The notes: a model not told the origin generated them from the letters alone. Positions 53,491 to 63,440 are shown, counted from the stretch's first letter. The stretch is 64,000 bases of DNA from Calliopum simillimum (GCA_951812925.1 OX638370.1:110808897-110872896), one strand, 5' to 3'. A program made the numbers and translations.

Positions 53491-54988
53491 AAGATAACAT
53501 TTTTATGTGTTAAAAATCGGTTTTACGCTACAAATATAATGTAGTCCTTTGTATGGGAGCTAGGGAATGCAATATTGGTATTACCGATGCCGGTATCCCG
53601 GGATCCTGGCCCAAAAATCGGTACCGAAAAACCGGTATTAAAATATGCCAAATACCGGTATTTCGGTATTAAAGTTATTTTTTATTTTTAAATAAAAACT
53701 TAAAAATATTACTCCGCACAGTGCGAAATTTTCAGAGTCTAGCGGAACTTAATTCATATCTCAGCACATATAGCAGTTATAGTTATGAAACTTAATACTA
53801 GGATATATATTTAATTGGCAACACACTATGCAAAAATTAAGGGGGATCAGACAAGGGGTTAGTATACCCCCCATGTAGGGAAATGCTTAAAACGCTGTAT
53901 TTCTGCTCCCATACCAGATATCGCTATGAAACTTGATAGATATAACCATTTTCTTATCAAAACACCATAAAAAATTAAGGGGGTAAGACAAGGGGTATTT
54001 ATTGTTTCTTGCATTTTTTTCAGAAATGCTTCTAAATTTCGAGAGGATTCCCCCTACTTTTTTTTGTATATTATAAACTAGCGTACGAATAGTTATTTTA
54101 AACTATGGAGAGTGTCAGAAGTTAGTGTTCTTGAGCCTATTTTTTCCAAAACAAAACTAACGATGGCGTCCGATGTGGGTTTTTCATGAAATTTCGGTGT
54201 TATATGAAATTTCCAAAGGCATTCTGGAAAAGTTTAAGTTAAAAAGAGGATCGCAAAATATCGCGGAAGATGTTTTATGTTTCCAGCAGAGAATAAACCT
54301 ACCTTTCAAATTTTGTACATTTCAAAATGGCAATTTGTGGTAACACCTTTTAAAGCATCCAATGAAGTTGAAAATGTAAATCTTATGAACTTCTTAAAAA
54401 GCACAATTTTCACAAACAAATCACACACGAGTAAGAAAAGATTCTGTAACAGTTTGAATGCCAATAAGTGACAATTTTATTAAAAAATAAATGAAAAAAT
54501 TTTCGCGTCCTACCGACTTACCGTTTTTATGCACCAATCTATAAACTAAAACAAATCGAAAAGCTTTCTTTAGTCAAAAAGTATGAATGAATAAGTAATG
54601 CAAGTTTCAGGTGCATTTTGCAGTTGTTTCGCAGGGTTATTCACCAAAATGAGTATGAGATTTTTGAGGTGGGATATTAAGCTACCGAAATAATGAATAA
54701 TCTTATGCGTTTTATGTATTTCAAAAATTGAATAAAGTTCCGCTAAGCCTCCCAAATTTCGCACTGTGCTCCGGTTCAAAAATAAGAGATAGTGCTAAGA
54801 AATTTTGCGCAAAATGTAAACTACACTATTGATTCTGAATCAAAATTCGACAACACGAGTGGAAATATTTACACAAAGATGAAGTCTAGGCTGGACGACA
54901 AAAGCCTTGATGAACTATCGTTTCTATGTTCCTTTTTTAATAATAATTAAAAGCTTAAGACTGCTTTTTTATGTTTTTTAACATATCG

Positions 54989-55176
54989 TCGGCTTAATGA
55001 GAAAAGGTGCTAAGTCCATTTTGCAGCAAAAGTGATGTCATAAAATTAATTGCCTGGCATTTTGTTAAAAATTAATAAAATTGGGTTTGCTTTTCATTAA
55101 AAGTTTATTATGCAAATAATGTGTATGACATTTCTTTTGCCTTAAAATGGACTTAGGACCTTTTCTCATTAAGCCG
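54989..55176. mobile_element. 188-bp MITE, TCGGCTTAATGAGAAAAGGT ends
   Basis: Ends are inverted for ~35 bp with one mismatch (TCGGCTTAATGAGAAAAGGT, then GCTAAGTCCATTTTG or CCTAAGTCCATTTTA). The interior has GCAAAAGTGATGTCATA and TATGACATTTCTTTTGC, linking it to the GGCAAAAGTAATGTCATAC family. It is nested in the hAT-like unit. Confidence 0.75.
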
Positions 55177-55459
55177 AAGAGTTTTTTTGAATTGAAGAGT
55201 ATATTAACATATATTTATTTTTGTTATTATTTTTGTTTTTAATAAATAAAAAGCGTTACTCTATTCCATGTTTCTTTAATACTGAACCAGATCTCTAATC
55301 TATGCTCCGCAGACTGCCGATACTCATATTCACCCTCTTTTTTAGTCCATTTTTATTGTTGCGAAGAATACCGGTGTATACCGGAATCCCGGTTTTGCAA
55401 AATATTTCAATACTGAATACCGCTATCGATATTTAGCACCGGTATTGCAATCCCTGGTT

Positions 55460-56050
55460 CCGGAACATAGTCCCCACCGACATAATCCCCATTCACGAAA
55501 TGGGGATTATGTCCGCCAATAATTCGGACATAGTCCCCATTTCTAAAATGGGGACTATGTCCGCAAGTATTTCGGACATAATCCCCAGGAAAAAACGGAC
55601 ATAGTCCCCATAACGATATTTTGTTATTGACAACAGCCGCAGCTCAGGATTTACAACTCCAAAAAATTCCAATACCATTTCCGCGGCGGCCTTCAGCAGC
55701 TGATAAGTCTATAATATATCCAACACCTAGTTTGCCAGCCACAGTAATTTTACATAAGGGTAGGGGTAAGAGGGCGGCCTGCGGCCGCTGCTCAGGACTT
55801 AAAACTCCCAAAAATCCAACACCGGCTTCGGTCTATAACATCCAACACCATATAAATTTTTTTAAATGGATTATTGCGAAAATTTTGTTCAATCTTAATT
55901 AAATTTTTCGGACATAACCCCTATTGGGATTATGTCCGAAAAATTTGCGGACATAACCCCCATGACCAAAATGGGGACTATGATCGAAAAATGTTCGGAC
56001 ATAATCCCCATTTATGAAGTGGGGATTATGTCCGTTGGGCTTATGTCCGG
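55460..56050. repeat. Inverted GGACATARTCCCCAT iteron clusters
   Basis: Two clusters (55460-55615 and 55905-56050) of the 15-bp word GGACATARTCCCCAT and its complement ATGGGGAYTATGTCC, arranged as adjacent hairpins (for example 55485-55514: AATCCCCATT, ACGA, AATGGGGATT). At least a dozen copies in all. The two clusters are themselves inverted. The ~290 bp between them are higher in GC than the surroundings, with no homology recognised. Confidence 0.8.
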
Positions 56051-56099
56051 TAACCGCATTCTCTAATGGGGGCTGAGTTGCGTTTACTTCAAAGGGTGG

Positions 56100-56370
56100 T
56101 ATCTCGGAAAGTAAGAGTTCAATCGCTTAAGTTTGAAGCTATAAGTTGATAAAGAAGATTATGGCTATTCAATGCCATAAAAAAAATGGAACTAGGGGGC
56201 TTATCGTGAATAACTATTGCCGGGGAACTTTTCTCAGACTGCTGCTCATTCTCTATTGCAATTTGAGAAATATTTCCCGGGAATTTTGATTTACGATAAC
56301 CCCCTATACCTTTTCCTGGAACTGCGCCATAAGCCTGAAAACAGCACTTTCAAGCAAAGATATCTCACAT
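56100..56370. repeat. Right half of the split inverted repeat
   Basis: Matches 53345-53490 in inverted order (CCTGGAACTGCGCCATAAGC; GAAGATTATGGCT). A small MITE (56195-56304) is inserted in it. Confidence 0.5.
56195..56304. mobile_element. 110-bp MITE with GGGGGCTTATCGTGAA ends
   Basis: Left GGGGGCTTATCGTGAATAAC and right TTTACGATAACCCCC are inverted copies with one extra base, followed inward by CCGGGGAA / TTCCCGGG. TA flanks both sides. Too small to encode anything. Confidence 0.7.
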
Positions 56371-56751
56371 TTTTGAGGGTATATGAGCAATTCTGACCTC
56401 AGATTCAGCGCACCAAAATACATATAGATAGATGTGTTTGGTCAAATTTACAGCCCACTTTTTTATTTTTGTGTGCCGGTGTAATTGATAAACTTGGAAC
56501 TTCGAAATCTACAAAATAGAATTTTTCATTTTACGATTTCAAAATGTCATTACTAAGTCAATTTTTGAAGTTTTCCAGTGATCGAGGTGCTATTTTATTG
56601 AAAATAATATTCTTTTTTTAGAAAATGCAAAAAACCGGTTTATGATTTTGTGAAGATAAGGTCTCTTTTCTTACGTGGGGTCACATTTTTGTTTTTTAAA
56701 AAAACATACAAAATGATATTTTTTTTTCTTAACTTCGGCAGGTCACTAGAC

Positions 56752-57013
56752 ATAGATGAGCAAAATTTGTCTTGATCTTGATAATTTTTCGAGGCCTTTC
56801 AGGCATTAAATACTCTCATAATTCGAAATTTGACATCTTAAAACCCAACTGGTTTGAAAATTTTGAATACTAAGCAATCCTTAGAAATTTTTTTTATGAC
56901 CAAGACAAAGACTCAATAACAAAACCAAGACCACGACTCAATGTTCATTTCCAAGCCCAAAACTGCTATGGTACGTGTATTCGTCTTGGTTTTGGTTTGC
57001 TCATCATTAGTGA
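56752..57013. mobile_element. Non-autonomous element with GATGAGCAAA ends
   Basis: Left CACTAGACATAGATGAGCAA with GTCTTGATCTTGATAA. Right TTGGTTTTGGTTTGCTCATC followed by ATTAGTG. CCAAGAC / GTCTTGG words recur inside. 262 bp; relative at 15961-16100. Confidence 0.55.
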
Positions 57014-57752
57014 TGGCAGATGTATAAAAATTATATATTTTTGTAAAGAGCTTAGAGGCCTAAGATTTTTCCTCATGACCTTCGGTGCTTCAAGTTCATA
57101 TTCGGCTGGTGAGACCCAGTTTCTCTAGTTCGTATCCCCTGAAATATAGTTTTTTGCTTAAGATCTTTGAAAATCTCATCAAAAGCTGTGAGAAAAAAAA
57201 ATGGTCCTAATTAAGCTCTTTATAATGATATATACGTATTAAACATCGGACATCAACTGCCGAAATTTGGCGTTGTATGTATGTGGCATTACTTTTCGTT
57301 AAATGATTCTCTATCTGTCCACAACATAAATGGCAACGCACAATGACACCATTTGCAAAAATTATGGCACATGCACTCTATGACATTACTTTTGCCTAAA
57401 AGTGTGATAAGCTTTTAATAGTTTAGCTGAAAATTTGCCATACACAAGTTATTTGCTTAGGTTCTTGCTGGATAACCTCAAACGACGCTATCAGGTCGGA
57501 AATATGAAGAGACTTTTCTGGGAATATTTCCATGTTATGTTGTGGTTTTTCCACTTTATCTTCATATAGATAATACATATACAATAAATAAAAATCTTCC
57601 TCAATATATTTTTTTTTTTTTTTTTTTTTTGGAAATTTCCCAGCCAGCGATTTTGGGCGATCTTTATATCAAAAATGTGTATCATTAAGTATTCGACTTG
57701 GGAAAAACACGACTTCTACTTTGATAACAATACCAGCGCAAAGAACTTTTGC
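57014..57752. other. Intergenic region upstream of the secreted-protein gene
   Basis: 57262-57410 is a remnant of the GGCAAAAGTAATGTCATAC family (GGCATTACTTTTCG at 57288; GACATTACTTTTGCC at 57382). A T run lies at 57608-57630. TGATAA (57722-57727), a GATA-factor core, is ~26 bp upstream of the TATA box. Confidence 0.4.
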
Positions 57753-57760
57753 TATATATA
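57753..57760 (+). promoter_or_regulatory. TATA box of the secreted nuclease-like gene
   Basis: TATATATA in the context TTTGCTATATATAGTTTGG, 50 bp before the start codon, which would give a leader of only about 20-30 nt. Short leaders with strong TATA boxes are usual for abundantly expressed secreted fly proteins. Confidence 0.55.
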
Positions 57761-57810
57761 GTTTGGCACTAAACTTAATATTTCAAACTAAGTTTTTACA
57801 TTGACAAAAG

Positions 57811-58916
57811 ATGATCAAGTTGCAAATCATCATTTTACTAGCAGTTTCTGCAGCATTTTCAGCGGCAGATGAAGAAACTGTACGCAATAGAAGAGGCTCA
57901 TCACGTAATCCAACGCCAATTACTTGTAAGAATTTTGAAAATATTTTCACCGTCTTTTTTTCAAATCAAACTTTGTTATTCTAGTGAGTGTTGTGGGAAT
58001 TTGCTATAAATCAAGCCTGACGCAACAACTTTTTACGCACACACCAAATAGTGTATGCTCCACAAAAGCGCAATCCTCCAACGTACCGTATGTCGTAGTT
58101 AAAACTAAGAACAAAAGCCCAAATGGAAGTCAACTGACAACGGATCGAATCATAACTGAACTAAACGCACATATGGATTATCTTTATTTACAAGCGTATG
58201 CACATAGATATTCTAATTCCTCAGCATACTGTATACCCCGATCAATAGCAGCTGCACGTGTAGAAAGGCGAAGACGTGGTTTTGAAGAAGAGTGGCTTAG
58301 CGCGTTTCCTTTAGCAAGATTTGTAGATCTAGCATTGCGTTACTATTCTTATGCCACAGATCCAGCTAATCGTGAATACCAATTGCATGCCAACCCGCCA
58401 GGCACAGCGTTCACAACTATCGTTACGCGAGGTCCGAATAATTTGCCAGTGTATATGCGAGCAACCATTCGCCGACAACACATTCCTCCACCCGGGCAAC
58501 GAGGCAGTATTCCCAATCATTTTCGAAAACATTTAAGTGATAACCTTGGTCTTCTGCAAGGTGATGAAGCTGCGCTTTTATTAGCTTATTCTTTGGGTGG
58601 TGGCATTGACAATTTATTCAATTACGCTCCTCAAACAAGTATATTAAATCGAAATGTAGGTCAAAGTTACTCACTTTGGCCGGCCATTGAGACAAGTATT
58701 AAAAAGTTTTTAGAAACTAATCCAGAGGGGCACGTTGATTGGCAACTACTTGTCATTTACGATTTGGATGGAGTGATCAAACGTCCGATTGGATTTTGCT
58801 TACAACATGAGAACTTTGATTATCAAGGAAGAAGTGTGATAGGCCTTCAAGACTGGTGTTTCAGCAACGATCCAAATGACGAGTGTGTGTTTGCACGCAA
58901 TCCATTTAACACATAA
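57811..58916 (+). CDS. Secreted protein with Endonuclea_NS_2-like domain, two exons
   Basis: Exons 57811-57925 and 57985-58916 around a 59-bp intron (ACTT|gtaaga ... TTCTAG|TG) encode 348 residues. A signal peptide (MIKLQIIILLAVSAAFSAA) is followed by basic RNRR. Six cysteines (44, 63, 121, 310, 330, 339) could form three disulfides. Residues 231-273 (GDEAALLLAYSLGGGIDNLF, then NYAPQTSILNR and W270/E273) follow the pattern of the Endonuclea_NS_2 family of non-specific nucleases, in which GDEAGHLIA-type text carries the histidine; here Ala-Leu replaces Gly-His, so nuclease activity is doubtful. The N-terminal ~190 residues are not recognised. Extracellular; role unknown. The family is best known from bacteria, so ancient transfer is possible, but the intron and fly-like base composition show it is settled in the genome. 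Confidence 0.8.
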
Positions 58917-58980
58917 GAGAAATATATTCATCACGCTGAAGAAAATGATTTATTTTTTCCAATCCAAGATTTTTTTTTTT

Positions 58981-58986
58981 AATAAA
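58981..58986 (+). terminator. Poly(A) signal AATAAA of the secreted nuclease-like gene
   Basis: AATAAA 65 bp after the stop codon, following a T run. It coincides with the left edge of a MITE remnant, so the element may contribute to the 3' end. Confidence 0.55.
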
Positions 58987-59190
58987 GACAGTATTGGGAA
59001 AAAGTAGTGTCATACTATGAATCGGGTGACATTTTGTTAGCAATGATCAAAGTTGTTTTTCTGTTTTTACGAAAAATTTACTTGATGGTGTGGAACAGAT
59101 GGCATTATATTGAAAAAAATTAATAATATGCATGACATTACTTTTGCCTCGTAATGGTACTTAGGACCTTTGGTACGGTACTGTCACTTC
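58985..59190. repeat. GGCAAAAGTAATGTCATAC-family MITE remnant
   Basis: AAAAAGTAGTGTCATACTAT (58993) faces GCATGACATTACTTTTGCC (59130) and is followed by TGGTACTTAGGACC. The inner GTGACATTTTGTTAGCAATG matches the phrase near 7530 and 55050. Non-coding. Confidence 0.55.
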
Positions 59191-59915
59191 TCAATTACGT
59201 TTCGATGAATTTTTTTTTTTTTTTGATTCGTTTGTCTAACGAAGACTAGGTTTTCGTTGATTCTTCCGGCAAAAAGTAAGGCATTTCACCACGTTTTTGA
59301 CAAAAAAAAATAGGGTGTTTCGTTACATATGTACCTATATCTAACGAATAGTAGGATTTTTTGAGGTTTTATGACGAAGAGTAGGACGTTTACTATGTAA
59401 TGTCGAAAAGAAGGATATCCTTATATTTTTTCAAGAAAACTAGGACATTTTTTGATGCCTCTAACGACAAGAAGGCTGATTCTTTATGTATAAATTCAGT
59501 ATGAAACATCCAACTTTTCGTTAAAAAATTAAAGCATCCTACTTTTCGTCCTACTTCATCTACTTTTCAATGAAATTTTAAACATCATACTTTTCAATAA
59601 TTTTTATTCTTTTCTAGTTGTCCCAAAACAAATGAATTTACCTTTTTATATGAGTCCTAATACGCTCCATTTTTAATTTAATCCTAAAGTCTTTTTTTTC
59701 TCACAAAAACATGCGTTTTGCGGCGAGGCTAAACTTTATTATCCACATCATTGCGAACTCATAGACACGAACCGGAAACTGCGATGTTAAACTAAAGCAC
59801 TGCATTATCATAACTGTGAAAAAGAAAATGCGCAGACATGGCGCTTGACCACTTTACCTGAATAACAAAATAACTTTGCCAAAATTACTTTTAGGTTTTT
59901 GTTATTTCAATTATA
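59191..59915. other. Intergenic region with AGTAGGA / TCCTACTTTTCG words
   Basis: Between 59240 and 59600, ACGAAGA-TAGG and AAAAGTAAGGC or AGAAGGAT words on the left face CATCCTACTTTTCGT and CATCATACTTTTCA words on the right, a decayed inverted repeat. 59630-59915 shows nothing recognisable. Confidence 0.4.
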
Positions 59916-61099
59916 GGGGAATGTCGTCAGGGTTGGGCCACTTTTTAACTTTCCTCTGTATCTTTTTTATATATTTGAATACTACCAAATTATTTGTTTT
60001 ATTTGAAAGTTCGGACCTTTATCTGTAATATACCTTTAGGATATCTCGCTGCAATTTCGAAAAAAAAAGTAATTGACAAAACTAAAAAAAAAAAAGTAGT
60101 CAGGGTTGGGCCATTGTAGTCAGGGTTGGGCCACCACCAAATATCGATGAAATATGTACTAAAATAGTGTGTAATGAATATGTATGAAACTTTTTACTGT
60201 TTTTTATTCGATTATACAAAATTCCGATGAGAAATCCCCATAATAACATTAATCTGAATCGCAATTTGGGCATGCATAGTAAAATTTTGTGAGTTCGACG
60301 CACTTCAAGTGCACGATTATTTCGATTCAGACTTGTTTAGGCGTTTTCGAAGCTTCGCGCATCTGTTGCTTTTTACGTAACTCTTCGCGGTTCTCTGGGG
60401 AGGTTAAGAACGTGCTTTTCATCGGGCGGGCTCGATTAGATTTCACTGTTGGCGCGGCCGCTTGCAAAGGCCCGACCAATGACAAAATCGTAGAAAGGGT
60501 GGACTCATGAGACAAAGAATTCGAAGGCCGAGAAGAAGTCGATAGTTCCTAGTGCGTTTCACTCGTTGCTTTCTCGTGCTTGCCAATAGAACTCGCTACT
60601 TTTCCGTTCGTGTCAACTCTAGGGGTAAACAAAGCGGTAATGTTAATTTTCTGTGTTCCGTTAAACCGATTCAGTGATGTTATTTTACTGATTCTAAATA
60701 AAAATTGATGCGGCCCAACCCTGACTACACGAGTGGCCCAACCCTGACGACAAGCGTGTTTTTCGACCGCTCAATACTACACGTGAGCAGGTTAGGGAAT
60801 CGAATTTTCCCTTTGGGAACTTGATAATGGTTCAACTCTTAATGGGTATATATACTCACTTTTTCGGTGGCATTGTTCTTTTCCAAGTTTCGAGTAATTT
60901 TTCACTGCTATTACAAAATTTTTTTTTGAACTATCGAAAACGACACGAAGGCACAAAAATTTTTACTGACAATCCCGGTGACAAGCAATGTTTAAAAAAG
61001 TTTTCTGGCATCGAGAACAGTAATTTGACGCTATAACACAGATGACAGCACGTGTCATATACGAGAAATAGCAGTGGCCCAACCCTGACGACATTCCCC
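59916..61099 (-). mobile_element. pogo-like DNA transposon derivative, 1184 bp
   Basis: Perfect inverted ends GGGGAATGTCGTCAGGGTTG (continuing GGCCAC), with TATA (or TA) outside each (59912-59915, 61100-61103). The core GTCAGGGTTGGGCCA is repeated sub-terminally: twice at 60100-60132 in one orientation and twice at 60714-60750 in the other. A remnant of a transposase C-terminus lies on the minus strand inside. Too short to be autonomous. Confidence 0.8.
60249..60515 (-). pseudogene. C-terminal remnant of a pogo/Tigger-type transposase
   Basis: The minus strand reads STFLTSPENREELRKKQQMR, an in-frame stop, then TKFYYACPNCDSD and a stop. The LTSPE...R segment and the closing YxCPNCDSD phrase are typical of the tail of pogo-superfamily transposases, where a Cys-rich finger ends the protein. 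The catalytic DDE core and DNA-binding domain are gone. Confidence 0.55.
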
Positions 61100-61129
61100 T
61101 ATATAAATCTGTGTTATTCATATTTAATT

Positions 61130-61760
61130 AGTCCTTAAGTTTGGACTTTAAAATTTTGTGATTTACGAGAGCTACGCCAATTAAATATGTTTATGTAAAT
61201 CTATTCTCAAGGGGAAAAGAAGTGCTTCAAAAATCCTTCTGAAATGCATCTTTTCCACCAATAAGCGCTTCGGCTCCGTAAGAACTATTCTTTCCTTTTA
61301 ACTTTGCATGTCCTAGGATGTAAGTCCTCTTAAGCTTACCGCAGCCTTATTTCAAAAGGCCTTTTGAAGCGCTTATTTGTAATGCGGTGGTAAGCGTTCT
61401 TTCAATAAAATTGAAAAAAAAAATATATAAACTGGCAGCACCAGGATTTGAAGCGCGAACCGTCATCATTGTACAATCAGTTTCAATTCAATTAAACAAA
61501 AGTAAATAAATAAGAGAAAGGAAAATATAAAAGTGAAATAAAAAAATGTTGAATATAAAAAATTTAAATAAAAAAAAATAAAAATAAAAAAAAATTAAAA
61601 AATCACCCGTGCTGGGTTCGAACTCATGTTGTTCTTACTTCAGCCTTACAAAAAATCATTGTGTAAGTGCTTCTAAATTTCTGTGGGGACAAGCGCTTTT
61701 AAAGTGCCACTGAAATCTGCAAAAACTCAATTTTAAATAATGTTATTATTATTTAAAAGG
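61130..61760. repeat. Probable foldback repeat with tRNA-like B boxes
   Basis: AAGCGCTTC / AAGCGCTT words near 61263, 61367 and 61692, with CTTACTTCAGCC / TTACCGCAGCC words, suggest two opposed halves. Between A-rich tracts sit GGATTTGAAGCGCGAACCG (61452) and GGGTTCGAACTCATG (61614), the latter close to the tRNA B-box consensus. No tRNA can be folded from either. Confidence 0.4.
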
Positions 61761-61762
61761 CT

Positions 61763-62045
61763 CTAGATTGTACTGCGACCTGAAAGATCTTTTGTAAAGC
61801 CACTTTTCCTATAAAACAGTTCCAGACTATCTATAAATCTTGTCACTTCCATGGGATTAATTTCACCTATGTCATCTGGATCTAAAATCTCGCCACCTAG
61901 GTACTTAATTCTGCGTCTAAACGCAGCAGGGCATGTACATAACACATGCTCTGCTGTTTCCAAGTTTTCTAAGCAGAGTCTACAGAAATCATCGTCTATC
62001 GTCATAATGCCAAAATTAAATGTTTCCAATTAATGCAACCTTTTA
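61763..62045 (-). pseudogene. Non-LTR retrotransposon ORF2 C-terminus
   Basis: Ends with IDDDFCRLCLENLETAEHVL, CTCPAAFRRRIKYLGG and a Phe-rich closing helix. The CxxC...HxxC finger after the RT/RNase H domain and the HVLCxCPA phrase are characteristic of Jockey/LOA/R1-type elements. About 88 codons are open, and upstream an in-frame stop interrupts the expected continuation. A TAATAATAATAA-like tail follows the stop, consistent with a 3' end produced by target-primed reverse transcription. Confidence 0.75.
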
Positions 62046-62369
62046 CGATGACTTTAATCTCTCCCCATGACTTTTTCGATCCCATGATTTTCTTCTCCAA
62101 TTACCTTTCTCAGGTGGCTTTTAGTAAACCACAAACTTCACTGCCTTGTGGATTCCACCCAAGAGCTTGACAATAAACATCACTTTGTGGATTTCGGAGA
62201 GTGTGGCCTATCCATCCTCATTTCTATAGCTTGAGCTCATATGACATATGATGGGATACTAGATGTAAGCCGGCGTTTGAGATAATGAAAAGCATGGGTT
62301 GATAAATCTTTACAACTTTTGCATTAGCTGTTCGGTGCAAAGCCATGTTTTGCAGTCACACAAGATCAA
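62046..62369. other. Intergenic sequence
   Basis: No gene or repeat end recognised. It may include further decayed parts of the retrotransposon on the minus strand. Confidence 0.35.
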
Positions 62370-62375
62370 TTTATT
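62370..62375 (-). terminator. Poly(A) signal of the small secreted-protein gene
   Basis: AATAAA on the minus strand, 17 bp beyond the stop codon, which would give a very short 3' UTR. Confidence 0.5.
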
Positions 62376-62392
62376 AAAAATGATATTTCCTT

Positions 62393-62882
62393 CTACACAT
62401 ACGGCACTAGGTCTATTAATTGTAAACGTTTTCCTGTCATACATTTCAAGTACTCTGCATTATTTGCCGCATTCACACAAGCGGCCAAGTCCATTTGAGT
62501 ATAAATTTTTTCACGCAGAGCAGCCTCAAATGGATACACTTTGATGTTATCTAGATTTGTTATATTACGCTTTTCATAGCTATCCAAATTGGTATAGAAA
62601 ACTTGAAATTTCTGTGACTCTTCGAGATGCGTCTGATACAACGAAGGATTGGCCAAACGCTCATTGTATATCGTTGTACATTGTTGAGGCAAATAAGGTA
62701 ATATGGCGGCGATATTTTCTAGGTCAAACTCACAGCTTATATGTATTTCGGAAGTGTAACATATCGCACAAGTCAACTGTGAAGAAATAAATTCAATATT
62801 TTTAGTTCTGTTTTTAAATCAAGAAAGTTTTATTTATTTCACTTACCAATAACATAAATAAATCTGTTAAAGAAAATGCCAT
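62393..62882 (-). CDS. Small secreted Cys-containing protein, two exons
   Basis: Minus-strand exons 62847-62882 and 62393-62776 around a 70-bp intron (TTATTG|gtaagt ... TTCTTCACAG|TTGACT) give 139 residues. The first 18 or so (MAFSLTDLFMLLLTCAIC) form a signal peptide that spans the splice. The mature part is mostly helical-looking with cysteines in ISCEFD, QQCTTIY, AACVN and LKCMTG, and one N-glycosylation sequon (NIT). The end (DLAACVNAANNAEYLKCMTG) faintly recalls the dipteran TsetseEP/DUF725 secreted proteins, but I would not assign it. Function unknown; extracellular. The fit of the splice sites, signal peptide and poly(A) signal makes it a real gene. Confidence 0.7.
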
Positions 62883-63000
62883 GGCTTTGTAACGGAGCTC
62901 TTTTGACAGTTGTGCTCAAGTTGTCTGACTTGCAAACAATGAGCCAGTTAAGTTTATTAAGTGTGACATGTTTTGTTTGCCGCAGTGTTAAGATAATAAT

Positions 63001-63010
63001 TTCTTATCAG
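63001..63010 (-). promoter_or_regulatory. GATA-factor site upstream of the small secreted-protein gene
   Basis: On the minus strand CTGATAAGAA, a near-ideal HGATAR site, lies about 119 bp upstream of the start codon. Such sites are characteristic of fly midgut and fat-body genes. GCTATAAC just upstream is a weak TATA-like word. Confidence 0.45.
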
Positions 63011-63099
63011 CGCTGTTATAGCTCAATGTCTATAGGTGAACAAATTTTAATACTAAGAAACTTTCTCTATCCTAAGGAATTCAGTTTTTTTCAGTAAAT

Positions 63100-63440
63100 A
63101 AATATAAACTAGGTTCGCCTTGTGCCCAAAATTCGACCACCACAATTTTACTTTAAGTGGCACAGCCCATTTGAAAACAAAAAAGCCATATTATCGTTCC
63201 TTAATGTTAACCCTAACTCTATACCGAATTTGATGAAAATTCGATTAATTGGTTCAGCTGCGAGTGCATATTTTCCATTTAGGGGCGTGTCATCACCCAC
63301 TTGCTACATAAAAACTACTTTGTACCGTGAAGGTAAGCTACACCTATTCAATGGTACAAGTTTTACTTAAATCGGTTCATTAATGGCTGGAAAAGGGGAG
63401 TCAAAGTTTTCTGCTTGCGTATTAATATTATATAGATATT
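63100..63440. other. Intergenic dispersed-repeat sequence
   Basis: GTGGCACAGCCCATTTG, CCTAACTCTATACCG and GGGGCGTGTCATCACCCAC are of the type found in many dispersed fly repeats. The open frame of 82 codons here has no recognised homology and is not called. Confidence 0.4.

Larger units (their letters stand above)
53561..56065. mobile_element. hAT-like unit, 2.5 kb, with composite right end
   Basis: Left end TAGGGAATGC and right end GCATTCTCTA (inverted TAGAGAATGC), flanked by ATGGGAGC (53553-53560) and ATGGGGGC (56066-56073), an 8-bp duplication with one mismatch as hAT elements make. The first ~120 bp are rich in ACCGGTATT words that recur inverted at 55369-55447, where GGTATTGCAATCCCTG looks like an older inner terminus near 55456. 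No transposase remains. Alternative: an inner element 53561-55456 with a second element attached. Confidence 0.5.

Noticed and set aside
61605..61630. Possible tRNA gene at the GGGTTCGAACTC sequence
   Set aside because: No acceptor stem, D-arm or anticodon arm can be built around it; it is at most a tRNA-derived repeat.
63122..63370. 82-codon + strand frame near the window end
   Set aside because: It lies in dispersed-repeat text and shows no motif, signal peptide or splice support.
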